A stretch of DNA of 64,000 bases from Mangrovibrevibacter kandeliae (GCF_024519155.1 NZ_JANIFJ010000001.1:930001-994000), one strand, 5' to 3'; positions 25,793-34,703 are shown, counted from the stretch's first letter. The notes: generated by a model from the letters alone, not told the origin. Made by a program: numbers and translations.

Positions 25793-26174
25793 CGCGTGTG
25801 ATGGATGAAACCGACGGCGGCGCCGGATTGGTGGGCGGTGCCCCGCAGGTCGGAGCGCCTCGCCCGGGCGCAGACGGTCGACACTCGTTGGTCGCGACTG
25901 GTCACGACATCGTGAGGCGGACGCGTGCGGAGGAGAGGGCGATCAGCTTGGCTTACACTTGATGGCTGTCGGTTTATGTCGGCGCAACTCGTCCCATGTC
26001 TAGATTTTCTTCCGGATCGGCGAGTAGAGATCTCCAGCGAGAACCCTCAGTTGTACGTAACTACTTTTTTTGACGACTGAGCTTAACCGCTTTTCAAAGG
26101 GTTATGAGCGAATGCTCGTGGAAACACCATTGTGCCCGCGTCCCCCGGGCGCCCCTAGCAGAAAGCGATAGCGC
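25793..26174. other. Intergenic region upstream of chemoreceptor gene
   Basis: No credible gene is seen. The first half keeps high GC and holds a 54-codon frame without a ribosome binding site. From about 25960 the base composition drops sharply and T/A runs appear (ACTTTTTTTGACG near 26062-26074), suggesting the promoter region for the chemoreceptor. No exact -35/-10 pair could be assigned with confidence. Confidence 0.5.
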
Positions 26175-27863
26175 ATGGCTCTTTTTCGTTCGGACGCCGC
26201 CAACGTACTCGGCGCCATCTCCAAGTCGCTGGCCGTGATCGAGTTCGATCCGACGGGCAAGATCCTGACGGCGAACGAAAACTTCCTGACGACGATGGGC
26301 TACCAGCTCGCGGAGATCCAGGGCCGTCACCACAGCATGTTTGCCGCGCCGGACTACGCGAACTCCAACGAATACAAGCAGTTCTGGCAGACGCTGGCGC
26401 GCGGCGAAAGCGAGAGCGGCGTGTTCTGGCGCTACGGCAAGGGTGGCCGTGTGGTGGTCATCCGCGCGTCCTACAATCCGGTGCGCGATGGCGGCGGCAA
26501 GGTCTACAAGGTGGTCAAGGTTGCGAGCGACATCACCGAGACCAAGCTCGGGGAGCTGGAGACTGCAGCCTGGCGGGACGCGCTGTCGCGCGTGCAGGCG
26601 ATCATCGAGTTCACGCCTTCGGGCGAGATCCTGAACGCGAACGAGAACTTCCTCACGACGATGGGGTACCGCCTGGAGGAAATCCGGGGCAAGCATCATC
26701 GCATGTTCGTCGAGCCGGCCTTCGCCAACTCCGCCGATTACGAGCAGTTCTGGGCAAAGCTGCGCAGTGGCCAGTACGTCGCCGACCAGTTCAAGCGCGT
26801 CGGCAAGGGCGGCAAGGAGGTCCACATCCAGGCCTCCTACAACCCGATCAAGGATCAGGACGGCAAGGTCTTCAAGGTGGTGAAGTTCGCCACCGACATC
26901 ACGCTGCGGATCGCCTCGGTGCGGGCGCTGGGCGCAGGCCTGCGGGAACTCGCCCAGGGCGACCTCGAGCAGCAGCTTCAGATGGAGTTCTCGCCGAACT
27001 TCCTGTCGCTGAAGACCGACTTCAACGAGTCGATCGAGCATCTGCGCGAGGCGATGCGCGAAGTCGGCGCCCATGCCGCCACGATCAAGGGCGGCGCGGA
27101 CCAGATCCGTCGCGCTGCGGACGACCTTGCCGGTCGCACCGAGCAGCAGGCCTCGGCGCTGGAAGAGACGTCGGCGACCCTGTCCGAGCTGACGGACACG
27201 GTGAAGCAGTCGAGCAAGCGGGCCGAGGAGGCCGGGCAATTGGTCGGGCGCACCAAGGCCGATGCCGAGCGGTCCGGTGTCAGCGTCTCGCGTGCCGTCG
27301 AGGCGATGGCCCATATCGAGAAGTCCTCCGAAGCGATCGGCAAGATCATCGGCGTGATCGACGAGATCGCCTTCCAGACCAACCTTCTGGCGCTGAACGC
27401 CGGCGTCGAGGCGGCGCGCGCCGGCGAGGCGGGACGCGGCTTTGCCGTCGTCGCCCAGGAGGTCCGTGGGCTCGCCCAGCGCTCGGCGGAAGCGGCAAAG
27501 GAGATCAAGGATCTGATCTCCACCTCGCATCATCAGGTGCAGTCCGGCGTCGAACTCGTCGGCGAAGCCGGCAAGTCGCTGCAGGCGATCGTCACCGGCG
27601 TCCTCGAGATCGACGGCCTCGTGGCGTCGATCGTGGAAACGGCGCGCTCACAGGCGATCGGCCTCAACGAGATCAACGTCGCGATCGGGACGCTCAACAA
27701 CGCCACCCAGCAGAACGCCGCGATGGTCGAGGAGACGACCGCGGCCGGCAACGAGCTGGCGACGGAGGCGGGCGATCTCAACAAGCTTCTGGCGAAGTTC
27801 CGCACCGGTGCGGCGAACATTCGCCACTCCGGCGGCTACGGTTCGCACGCCCGCGCGGCCTGA
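26175..27863 (+). CDS. Soluble methyl-accepting chemotaxis protein with tandem PAS domains
   Basis: A 562-residue cytoplasmic chemoreceptor. Two closely similar PAS domains (about residues 10-115 and 135-240) each contain NENFLTTMGY followed by G-(R/K)-HH-(S/R)-MF, so they arose by duplication. A HAMP-like helical linker (LRELAQGDLEQ) leads into a complete signalling domain whose hairpin tip is EIAFQTNLLALNAGVEAARAGE. No signal peptide or membrane helix is seen, so it should sense an intracellular cue such as redox state or oxygen, and signal to CheW/CheA encoded elsewhere. It is monocistronic. Confidence 0.93.
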   Translation: MALFRSDAANVLGAISKSLAVIEFDPTGKILTANENFLTTMGYQLAEIQGRHHSMFAAPDYANSNEYKQFWQTLARGESESGVFWRYGKGGRVVVIRASYNPVRDGGGKVYKVVKVASDITETKLGELETAAWRDALSRVQAIIEFTPSGEILNANENFLTTMGYRLEEIRGKHHRMFVEPAFANSADYEQFWAKLRSGQYVADQFKRVGKGGKEVHIQASYNPIKDQDGKVFKVVKFATDITLRIASVRALGAGLRELAQGDLEQQLQMEFSPNFLSLKTDFNESIEHLREAMREVGAHAATIKGGADQIRRAADDLAGRTEQQASALEETSATLSELTDTVKQSSKRAEEAGQLVGRTKADAERSGVSVSRAVEAMAHIEKSSEAIGKIIGVIDEIAFQTNLLALNAGVEAARAGEAGRGFAVVAQEVRGLAQRSAEAAKEIKDLISTSHHQVQSGVELVGEAGKSLQAIVTGVLEIDGLVASIVETARSQAIGLNEINVAIGTLNNATQQNAAMVEETTAAGNELATEAGDLNKLLAKFRTGAANIRHSGGYGSHARAA

Positions 27864-27895
27864 CCGACGATCGTCGGGGGCAGCCGCGCGCTGCC
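27864..27895. terminator. Palindromes between convergent chemoreceptor and cardiolipin synthase genes
   Basis: Directly after the chemoreceptor stop lies the 14-bp perfect palindrome CCGACGATCGTCGG (27864-27877), then a second stem GGCAGC/GCTGCC (27879-27895). Both genes end here, so these probably end or stabilise transcripts from both sides. No T-run is present. Confidence 0.45.
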
Positions 27896-27909
27896 GCTGC
27901 GATGCCGGC

Positions 27910-29349
27910 TCACAGGAGCGGGCTGATCAGCCGCGCGATGTTCTCGACGACCTGCTGAAGCCGCGGGCGCGCGTTCCAGCGCTCGCGGTCCAGCCGGTCG
28001 CTGGTCGCAAGATACTCATCCTCGATCTGCCGCAGCCGCAGCGTGAACTCGCGGCTGTAGACGATGAGGCTGATCTCGGAGTTGAGCTCGAAGGAGCGCA
28101 TGTCGACATTGGACGAGCCGATGAGGCCGATCCGGTTGTCGATGCTCAGATGCTTGGCGTGGAGGAATTTCGGCTTGAACAGGTCGACCTGCACGCCGGC
28201 GTCGATGAGCCCGGCGAAATAAGAGCGCTCCGCGAGATCGACGAGCTTGTTGTCGGTGCGTGCGGAGACAATGAGGTGCGTGTCGACGCCGCGCAGGGCG
28301 GCCGTGCGCAGCGCGGTCAGCAACGCCTCGTTGGGGATGAAGTAGGGGGTGACGATCGCCACGCGCTCGCGCGCGCCATGGATCAGCGCGGTGAAGACGT
28401 CGTCGATGCGCCCGTCGGGATAGTCGGGACCGCTCGGCAGAAGCTGGGTGACGGTCTCGCCGCAGTGGGGCAGGGGGCGCGGGAACAGCTCGGGCCCGTC
28501 GATCCGCTCCAGCGTCTCCAGGAACCAGTCGCCGATATAGGTGGTCTGCAGCATCGCAACGCAAGGGCCGGTGACGCGGGCGACGAGCTCGCGGTTGACG
28601 AGGCCCGGCTCGCTCTCCGCCTTGATCAGGTTCTGCGAGCCGACCCAGCCGATGCGTCCGTCGATGACGACGATCTTGCGATGGTTGCGCAGGTCCGCGC
28701 GGGTCGCCCTGTTCCAGAAGCGGAAGGGTAGCACGATCCGCATCTCGACCGACGTCCCCTTCAGACGCTTCTCGATTCCCTTGCGAAAGCGGCGCGAGCC
28801 GAAGGCGTCGATCAGCAGGCGGCAGGTGACGCCCCGATCCGTGGCCCGCACCAGCGCCTCGAGCACCGCTCCGCCGATCTCGTCGTCGGCGAAGATGTAG
28901 TAGAGGAGGTGGACGTGGTGCTCGGCCTTGTCGATGTCGGCGATCAGACGCCGCACGGCGGCCTCGTAGCGTGGCTCGAGTTCGACGGCATTGCCGCCGA
29001 GCGACGGCAGGCTGCCGATCGCCTCGGCCAGATGCGCCGCGCGGGTGAGCTCGGCGGGCAACTCGGCCAGCTCCTTCTTGATCGCCGCATCGGCGTCGCG
29101 CATCGCCCGGTGGATGACGTCGGGTAGCGCCTTGACCCGCTTGCGGCGCCATCGCGGATGGCGCGAACGCCCGATGGCGAAGTACAGCAACACGGCCGGC
29201 AAGGGCGCTACGAAGAATAGCAGCAGCCAGCCCTTGGCCGCATCCGGCGAGCGATAATAGGGAACGATCACGACCGCGGCCAGACGGATCGCCCACTCGG
29301 CGGCGAACCAACTCCAGCCCAGCACCTCGCTTGGAATGTCCATGCCCAT
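27910..29349 (-). CDS. cls: Cardiolipin synthase (phospholipase D superfamily)
   Basis: A 479-residue bacterial cardiolipin synthase that condenses two phosphatidylglycerols at the inner membrane. Two membrane helices lie in the first 60 residues (around 15-33 and 41-59). Two HKD motifs follow: His223/Lys225/Asp230 and His397/Lys399/Asp404, each followed by the typical GSxN. The start could be either of two ATGs six bases apart (29349 or 29343). It lies 44 bases downstream of the endonuclease/phosphatase gene in the same direction and is probably co-transcribed. Confidence 0.93.
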   Translation of the reverse strand: MGMDIPSEVLGWSWFAAEWAIRLAAVVIVPYYRSPDAAKGWLLLFFVAPLPAVLLYFAIGRSRHPRWRRKRVKALPDVIHRAMRDADAAIKKELAELPAELTRAAHLAEAIGSLPSLGGNAVELEPRYEAAVRRLIADIDKAEHHVHLLYYIFADDEIGGAVLEALVRATDRGVTCRLLIDAFGSRRFRKGIEKRLKGTSVEMRIVLPFRFWNRATRADLRNHRKIVVIDGRIGWVGSQNLIKAESEPGLVNRELVARVTGPCVAMLQTTYIGDWFLETLERIDGPELFPRPLPHCGETVTQLLPSGPDYPDGRIDDVFTALIHGARERVAIVTPYFIPNEALLTALRTAALRGVDTHLIVSARTDNKLVDLAERSYFAGLIDAGVQVDLFKPKFLHAKHLSIDNRIGLIGSSNVDMRSFELNSEISLIVYSREFTLRLRQIEDEYLATSDRLDRERWNARPRLQQVVENIARLISPLL

Positions 29350-29393
29350 CCGACCGACGCCGCTCCTGCGGCAGAACGCGCCGCAGCTCGCTT

Positions 29394-30251
29394 TCAGCCG
29401 GCTGCGCGAATGGCGTCAAGATCAGCCTTGGCTCGCGCCGCGAGCGCCCGCCGCTTCGCGGCACCCTCGGTGTCGCCGAGGCGGATATGGGCCCAGACCG
29501 GAAGATGGTCGGAGGCGCGGCGCGAGCGCTCGGACTTGTGGACGCCGGAGGCTTCGACGCCGATGTCGAGGCTGGTGATGATCCGGTCGAACGACGCGAA
29601 GGGCATGTGCGAGTGAAAGCTCGCGCCGGGTGCCACGACATGGTGCTCGTCGGCGAAGTGGACGAGGCAGCCGCCTTCGGTGGTCCATTCGTTGAGGTCG
29701 CCCATCATCACCGTCGGCAACGCGTCTTCCAGGGCCTCCAGATGGTCGAGCACCGCGCGCGCCTGACGCTTGCGCCACAGGCTGACGAGCCCGAGATGCA
29801 TGCCGACGACCCGCAGCCCGAAGCCGTCGATGTCGAGATCGGCGAGGGCCGCGCCGCGAGGCTCCAGGGCCGGCAGCACGAGCTGCTTCAGACGGATCAC
29901 CTCGAAGGACTGGCGCACGAGGATGGTGTTGCCGTGCCAACCGAGGCTCTGGGGCCGCGAGCCGAAGGACAGCGCCTTGTAGGGCGTGTCGCGCACGATG
30001 TGCTCGGGTGACAGCGACGACGTCCGGGTGCCGAAGCGGCGGTCGACCTCTTGAAGCGCGACGATGTCGGCGTCGATCTCGCTGAGCACGCCGAGGATCT
30101 GGTCCGGCCGCCGTCGCCAGTCCGTCCCCACGCTCTTGCGGATGTTGTAGGAGGCGACGCGGACCGTGCGGGTCCTCGGCACTCGTCCGGCCGGACGGCC
30201 GTTGTGTTCGCTGTCCCGGTCCGACTGCTCCGCCACTTCGAACTCCGTCAC
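29394..30251 (-). CDS. Endonuclease/exonuclease/phosphatase-family protein
   Basis: A 285-residue metal-dependent phosphoesterase of the EEP superfamily. Motifs in order: VASYNIRKSVG, ADIVALQEVD (metal glutamate), MMGDLNEW, and the C-terminal SDHLPVWAHI with the catalytic Asp-His pair. No signal peptide is seen. EEP proteins beside cardiolipin synthase are common in alphaproteobacteria, and a lipid-related phosphodiesterase role is possible, but substrate is unknown. The first 25 residues are charged and not conserved, so the true start may be slightly internal. Confidence 0.87.
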   Translation of the reverse strand: MTEFEVAEQSDRDSEHNGRPAGRVPRTRTVRVASYNIRKSVGTDWRRRPDQILGVLSEIDADIVALQEVDRRFGTRTSSLSPEHIVRDTPYKALSFGSRPQSLGWHGNTILVRQSFEVIRLKQLVLPALEPRGAALADLDIDGFGLRVVGMHLGLVSLWRKRQARAVLDHLEALEDALPTVMMGDLNEWTTEGGCLVHFADEHHVVAPGASFHSHMPFASFDRIITSLDIGVEASGVHKSERSRRASDHLPVWAHIRLGDTEGAAKRRALAARAKADLDAIRAAG

Positions 30252-30295
30252 GTCGAGGCCCGTCCGCCGCTGTGCCTATCGCCCACCGGCACCCG

Positions 30296-30311
30296 CCGGT
30301 TTGCAAACCGG
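30296..30311. promoter_or_regulatory. 16-bp perfect palindrome in divergent region
   Basis: CCGGTTTGCAAACCGG is a perfect palindrome between the divergent endonuclease/phosphatase and aldo/keto reductase genes. Its position fits an operator for a dimeric regulator. The regulator is not identified. Confidence 0.5.
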
Positions 30312-30319
30312 GCCGCTGA

Positions 30320-30331
30320 GCCTAGCTAGGC
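30320..30331. promoter_or_regulatory. 12-bp perfect palindrome in divergent region
   Basis: GCCTAGCTAGGC is perfectly palindromic and lies 8 bases after the 16-bp palindrome, 31 bases before the aldo/keto reductase start. It contains CTAG, which is rare in many bacterial genomes and often kept only in functional sites. Confidence 0.4.
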
Positions 30332-30362
30332 GCGGACCCTCCCGGTTCAAGAAAGGTGCCGC

Positions 30363-31193
30363 ATGTCCAACGTCCCGATGCTCGACCTCAACGATGGCCG
30401 GCAGATGCCGCAGCTCGGCTTCGGTGTCTGGCAGATCCCCGATGACGAGGCGAGCGAGGCGGTGAAGACCGCGCTCGAGGCGGGCTACCGCTCGATCGAC
30501 ACCGCGATGATCTACCGCAACGAGGCCGGCGTCGGGCGTGCGATCGCCGAGAGCGGCGTCGCGCGGAACGACCTCTTCGTCACCACCAAGCTGTGGAACG
30601 AGGATCAGGGTTATGACACGACGCTACGTGCGTTCGACGCCAGTCTGGAGCGGCTCGGGCTGGAGCACATCGATCTCTATCTGATCCACTGGCCGATGCC
30701 GGGCCGCGGCCTCTACGTCGAGAGCTGGCGTGCGCTGACCGAGTTGCAGAAGCAGGGCAGGGCGACCTCGATCGGGGTCTCGAACTTCATGCCGGAGCAC
30801 ATCCAGGCGGTGGTCGACGCGACCGGCGTCGTGCCTGCGGTCAACCAGATCGAGCTTCATCCGCGCTTCCAGCAGGCCGAGAGCCGGCGCGCCCACACGG
30901 CGTTGAACATCGCGACGGAATCCTGGAGCCCGCTCGGCCGCGGCAGGGTGTTCGACGATCCGCTGTTCGTGGAACTTGCCGAACGCTACGGGAAGACGAC
31001 CGCACAGGTGATCTTGCGCTGGCACATCGACAGCGGGCTCGTCGTCATCCCGAAGTCGGTGACCCCGGAGCGGATCCGGCAGAACATCGACATCTTCGAC
31101 TTCCACCTCAGCGACGCGGACCTGCGCCGCATCGACGCATTGGATGATTCGAACGGAAGGATCGGCTCGGATCCGCGCACGATGAACGGCTGA
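30363..31193 (+). CDS. Aldo/keto reductase (2,5-diketo-gluconate reductase type)
   Basis: A 276-residue NADPH-dependent AKR. The catalytic tetrad is complete: Asp46, Tyr51, Lys76 and His109. The C-terminal cofactor motif IPKSVTPERIRQN is intact. Similar to DkgA-type enzymes that reduce small ketones and aldehydes, including methylglyoxal, so a detoxification role is plausible. AAGAAAGG upstream supports the ATG. Palindromes in the upstream region suggest regulation. Confidence 0.92.
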   Translation: MSNVPMLDLNDGRQMPQLGFGVWQIPDDEASEAVKTALEAGYRSIDTAMIYRNEAGVGRAIAESGVARNDLFVTTKLWNEDQGYDTTLRAFDASLERLGLEHIDLYLIHWPMPGRGLYVESWRALTELQKQGRATSIGVSNFMPEHIQAVVDATGVVPAVNQIELHPRFQQAESRRAHTALNIATESWSPLGRGRVFDDPLFVELAERYGKTTAQVILRWHIDSGLVVIPKSVTPERIRQNIDIFDFHLSDADLRRIDALDDSNGRIGSDPRTMNG

Positions 31194-31217
31194 GGCCGGG
31201 CGCATCGCTCGCCTCTC

Positions 31218-31243
31218 GGAACCCTGTGCGCCGGCCCGCGGTT
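31218..31243 (+). promoter_or_regulatory. Candidate EcfG (general stress sigma factor) promoter
   Basis: GGAAC (31218-31222) and GGTT (31240-31243) are separated by 17 bases, matching the alphaproteobacterial EcfG consensus GGAAC-N16/17-cGTT except for the weak first base of the -10. It lies 32 bases before the DUF2934 gene. Confidence 0.6.
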
Positions 31244-31275
31244 ACCGGCGCACACGAGGTTCAGGAGTATGAGCG

Positions 31276-31620
31276 ATGACCGACGACGAGGCGCGAATCC
31301 GCCAGAAGGCCTACGAACTCTGGGAGGCCGAAGGCCGCCCGGAGGGGCGCCAGGAGGAACATTGGGCCGAAGCCAAGGAGATCGTGGCTCTGCGCGACAG
31401 CTTCGACACCACGCTGCGGCCGCTGGACCAGACGATCGACGAGCCTGACGAGCCGGAGTTCATCGCCGAGGAGCAGGGCGACATGCCTGGTCTCGACGAC
31501 AACGGCGACGGCGCCAAGGGTCCGAGCTGGGACAATGTGCGCGAGCTCGCCGATCAGCGTGCGCTGGAGGTCGAGGACAAGCCGGCCACGAAGAAGCGCC
31601 GTCCCCCGCGCGCTTCCTGA
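31276..31620 (+). CDS. DUF2934 protein, probable stress-induced
   Basis: A 114-residue hydrophilic, acidic protein. The N-terminal 35 residues carry the DUF2934 pattern (IRQKAYELWEAEGRPEGRQEEHW). The C-terminal half is low-complexity and charged, ending in KKRRPPRAS. The function of DUF2934 is unknown; members are common in rhizobia. AGGAG before the ATG and the EcfG-type promoter just upstream suggest induction under general stress. Confidence 0.87.
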   Translation: MTDDEARIRQKAYELWEAEGRPEGRQEEHWAEAKEIVALRDSFDTTLRPLDQTIDEPDEPEFIAEEQGDMPGLDDNGDGAKGPSWDNVRELADQRALEVEDKPATKKRRPPRAS

Positions 31621-31665
31621 CCGGCAGCCCGGCACTCTCACATCATCATTTGACAGGAGCCTCAC

Positions 31666-31998
31666 ATGGCACGCGAACTTCCTGAACAGCGCGAGTTCGA
31701 CATGGGCCGCGGCACGGCGACGCGCGGCAACAGCGAGCTCGATCCTTCCGATATCGAACTGGTGGAGGTCGAGCTGCGCGACGACATGCGCGATCCCGCC
31801 GATCGGGAGCCGGGAACGCTGGCCGACGACGACGCCCTCTACGTCGACGTCTCGGCCGAGCCGGCCTCGGAGGTCACCGGAACGCTTCCGATGACGGACG
31901 ACGCCGAGACCGAGGACGGGCTCGACGATCTGGAAGAGGTCGTCCGGGAGGAGGCCGAGGAGCGCCCCCTCGGCGGCCGCGGCGGCTTCAACGGCTGA
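31666..31998 (+). CDS. Small acidic hypothetical protein
   Basis: A 110-residue, very acidic, hydrophilic protein, rich in Asp and Glu, with no membrane segment or recognisable domain. GACAGGAG 8 bases before the ATG is a good ribosome binding site. It follows the DUF2934 gene by 45 bases and may share its stress promoter. Likely intrinsically disordered; function unknown. Confidence 0.75.
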   Translation: MARELPEQREFDMGRGTATRGNSELDPSDIELVEVELRDDMRDPADREPGTLADDDALYVDVSAEPASEVTGTLPMTDDAETEDGLDDLEEVVREEAEERPLGGRGGFNG

Positions 31999-32019
31999 AC
32001 GCCTTCGGAAGCGGTCCCG

Positions 32020-33555
32020 TCAGTAGGCGTTTTTCGACCTCAGCAGGCTGAAGGGCGTGGCGACCAGGATGTAGAAGTCCAGGAGCAGGGACCAGTTCTC
32101 GATGTAGACGAGGTCGTGCTCGAAGCGGTGCTTCAGCTTCTCCGGCTCGTCGATCTCGCCGCGCCAACCCTTGATCTGGGCCCAGCCCGTGATGCCGGGC
32201 TTGACCTTGTGACGGCCGAAATAGCCGTCGACGATGTCCACGAACGTTTGGTTCTGGCTCGAGATCGCCCGCACCGCGTGCGGTCGCGGGCCAACCAGCG
32301 ACAGTTCGCCGCGCAGGACGTTGACGAGCTGCGGCAACTCGTCGATCGAACTCTTGCGAATGAACTTGCCGACCCGGGTGACCCGGTTGTCGCCCTTGGT
32401 GACGATCTTTGCGGCCGACGGATCGGACTGCTCGTGCTTGAGCGAGCGGAACTTGTAGACGTTGATGATCCGGTTGTTGAAGCCATGCCGCTTCTGCCGG
32501 AAGATCACCGGGCCACGCGTGTCCAGCTTGATGGCGATCGCCGTCGCCAGCATCAGCGGCGCGGCGAGCACGAGCGAGATCGAGGCGAAGACGATGTCGA
32601 AGGCGCGCTTGGCGACCGCATCCCACTCGTCCAGCGGCCTGTCGAACACGTCGAGCAGCGGCACCTCTCCGATATAGGAGTAGCTGCGCGGCAGGAGCCG
32701 GATCTGGCTCGACTGTGCCGACAGGTGGATGTCGAGCGGCAGCACCCAGAGCTCCTTCAGGAGCGACAGCACGCGCTTCTCCGCCGAGAGCGGGAGCGTC
32801 ACGATGAGCATGTCGATCTCGGCAAGACGCGCGAACTCGACGAGCTGGCGGATGGTGCCGAGCTTGTGGTAGCCGGCCACCATCGGCGGCGAGCGGCGGT
32901 CGCCGCGATCATCGAAGATACCGCAGACCCGGATGTCGCTGTCGGGCTGCGCCTCAAGGCTGCGGATGAGGCTTTCGGCGCTCGCGCCGCCGCCGACGAT
33001 GACTGCGCGCCGCTCGAGAATGCCGTTGCGCCGCCAGCTGCGCAGCCGGGCCCGGAGCAGCAGCCGAGCGCCGAACAACACGGCGGCGCTGCTCGCCATC
33101 CAGATGCCGAGCCACATCCGCGACACGTCGTGCTGGGCCTTCATGAAGAACAGCGCGACGGCGATCACCGCCAGCGTCCCGGAAAGGCCAGCCGCAACGC
33201 GCAGGCCCTGCTGGCCGAGGGTGCGAAGGGTCGAGAACTGGTAGGCCTGGGCGACCTGCAGCGTCAGGCTGCAGAGGACGGAGCCGGCGAGGATGAGCGT
33301 GACATAGGTTTCGAGCGTCCCGGGCCCGTAGCCGACATAGGCGAGATAGCCGACGAAGCCGCTCATCGCGATCAGCGCGATCTCGACCATGCGCAGAAGG
33401 CCGGTGAGCATGCGCGGCGAGATCGACTTGTCGCGGAACTGGCGCGCCGTGCGGCGGGCGAACGGGTTGAGCTCGACCTCGGCCGGGTCGAGCGGCGGCG
33501 CCGGGAGCGTTTCCAGCGTCTTGCGCGTGACGGGCAGTTGCTCGAGGTCAGGCAT
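32020..33555 (-). CDS. Undecaprenyl-phosphate sugar phosphotransferase (exopolysaccharide initiation)
   Basis: A 511-residue polyisoprenyl-phosphate hexose-1-phosphate transferase of the WcaJ/ExoY type, which puts the first sugar on the lipid carrier for exopolysaccharide. Four N-terminal helices (within about residues 50-165) are followed by a CoA-binding-like Rossmann domain (AVIVGGGASAESLIRSL). A further membrane segment precedes the catalytic C-terminal domain, with KRAFDIVFAS, the KFRSL motif, SIDELPQLVNVLRGELSLVGPRP and PGITGWAQI. Probably works with the export protein encoded 124 bases upstream. Confidence 0.93.
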   Translation of the reverse strand: MPDLEQLPVTRKTLETLPAPPLDPAEVELNPFARRTARQFRDKSISPRMLTGLLRMVEIALIAMSGFVGYLAYVGYGPGTLETYVTLILAGSVLCSLTLQVAQAYQFSTLRTLGQQGLRVAAGLSGTLAVIAVALFFMKAQHDVSRMWLGIWMASSAAVLFGARLLLRARLRSWRRNGILERRAVIVGGGASAESLIRSLEAQPDSDIRVCGIFDDRGDRRSPPMVAGYHKLGTIRQLVEFARLAEIDMLIVTLPLSAEKRVLSLLKELWVLPLDIHLSAQSSQIRLLPRSYSYIGEVPLLDVFDRPLDEWDAVAKRAFDIVFASISLVLAAPLMLATAIAIKLDTRGPVIFRQKRHGFNNRIINVYKFRSLKHEQSDPSAAKIVTKGDNRVTRVGKFIRKSSIDELPQLVNVLRGELSLVGPRPHAVRAISSQNQTFVDIVDGYFGRHKVKPGITGWAQIKGWRGEIDEPEKLKHRFEHDLVYIENWSLLLDFYILVATPFSLLRSKNAY

Positions 33556-33679
33556 CGGCGTCCGCGGTGAGGGATGGCGCCGCCACTTGCGCGGAGGCAG
33601 GCGCGGCCAGTCGACCGCTGAGACTAGCGATCAGTCCCTAAAAGAGAATTGAAGCGGCCGCGCGGGTTGAGGCGGCCGG

Positions 33680-34249
33680 TCAGAACAGCCGTTCGCGCAC
33701 GTAGATCGTGTCGCCCGGCAGGATCGGGTCGGTGATCGGCACCCGCCCTGTGATGATGCGCCCGTTGATCTGACGGGTGACGTCGACCGAGCGCTGTTCG
33801 CCACGCGGAGTAAAGCCGCCGGCGACGGCGATGGCGTTCTGCACCGTCATCCGCGGCACGTAGCTGTACTGGCCGCCGGTCGCGACCTCGCCCATGATGA
33901 AGAACGGCCGGTACTGCTCGACCTCGACCGACACGTCAGGCTGCTGCAGATAACCGTTGCGATAGGCCGTGGCGAGCTCGCCCTCGAGCTCTTTCGTCGT
34001 CTTGCCGCGGGCGGGGACCGCGCCGACGAGAGGCATCGCGAGGTAACCGGACTTGTCTACCGCGTAAGTGTTGGTCAGGCCGTCCTGTTCGAAGATGGTG
34101 ACGCGCACCTTGTCGCCGGCGTCGAGCCTGTAGGGCTCGTCGAGCACCTTGTGGAACGCGGGCGAGACCGGCTTGTAGGACGCGCAACCGCCGAGCAAAC
34201 CGGCGGCCGCCACCAGCGCCGTCACGATCCTCCAGACCCCTGTCGCCAC
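33680..34249 (-). CDS. Polysaccharide export lipoprotein (OPX/Wza family)
   Basis: A 189-residue periplasmic/outer-membrane lipoprotein. The signal sequence ends in lipobox LLGGC (Cys22). The Poly_export domain covers about residues 38-115 (YRLDAGDKVRVTIFEQDGL), then a SLBB-like domain (FIMGEVATGGQYSYVPRMTVQNAIAVAGG). Short form, without the C-terminal barrel helix of Wza. It should help export the polysaccharide started by the neighbouring transferase; no ligase, flippase or polymerase lies in the window. Confidence 0.92.
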   Translation of the reverse strand: MATGVWRIVTALVAAAGLLGGCASYKPVSPAFHKVLDEPYRLDAGDKVRVTIFEQDGLTNTYAVDKSGYLAMPLVGAVPARGKTTKELEGELATAYRNGYLQQPDVSVEVEQYRPFFIMGEVATGGQYSYVPRMTVQNAIAVAGGFTPRGEQRSVDVTRQINGRIITGRVPITDPILPGDTIYVRERLF

Positions 34250-34333
34250 GACCGTTCCCTCCTCCGCATTCAGTGCGCACCCGAGCCTTATGGCTTCGTT
34301 AGGGTTAAGGCGGAGTTAATCAACCTCGAGTTG

Positions 34334-34546
34334 TTACCGGGTCCGGCGCGGGCCGTACATCCAGCGGATCAGCAGCATCGCCGGAAGCACCCAGAGGAGG
34401 CCGGAACCGGCAAAGTAGAGGAGATGGACGAGGCCGCCGGCGTCGGCGAGGTAGACCGTGGCGAAGGCCGTCGCGAACACGGCATAGACGATGACGAGAA
34501 GGACCAGAAGGACGGTCCCGATCAGCTTTCTCAACCGTATCGGCAT
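34334..34546 (-). CDS. DUF2842 small membrane protein
   Basis: A 70-residue protein with two membrane helices (about residues 9-30 and 40-61) and basic ends. The sequence pattern, with a basic N-terminus, a GxVLLVLLVxYA-like first helix and a terminal MYGPRR, matches the DUF2842 family found beside cytochrome-oxidase assembly genes in alphaproteobacteria. It is divergent from the haem A synthase gene. Function unknown. Confidence 0.82.
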   Translation of the reverse strand: MPIRLRKLIGTVLLVLLVIVYAVFATAFATVYLADAGGLVHLLYFAGSGLLWVLPAMLLIRWMYGPRRTR

Positions 34547-34703
34547 AGGACCTCGTTCATCCCGTCTTCCGGCTCGAGTGGCGGGCGTCCCGCAGCGCTT
34601 GCGTCTTCGCCTGCCGCTCCGGCAATGCCAGAGTCTCGCTGCGGCGTCGAGGGTGCTTGCGGTCGGCGGCCCGATCGGTCACATGGCGGCCGGAGATGCT
34701 CAC

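Noticed and set aside
25801-25962. 54-codon frame after the DUF218 gene
   Set aside because: No Shine-Dalgarno sequence, no hydrophobic or domain pattern, and it runs into the low-GC promoter region.
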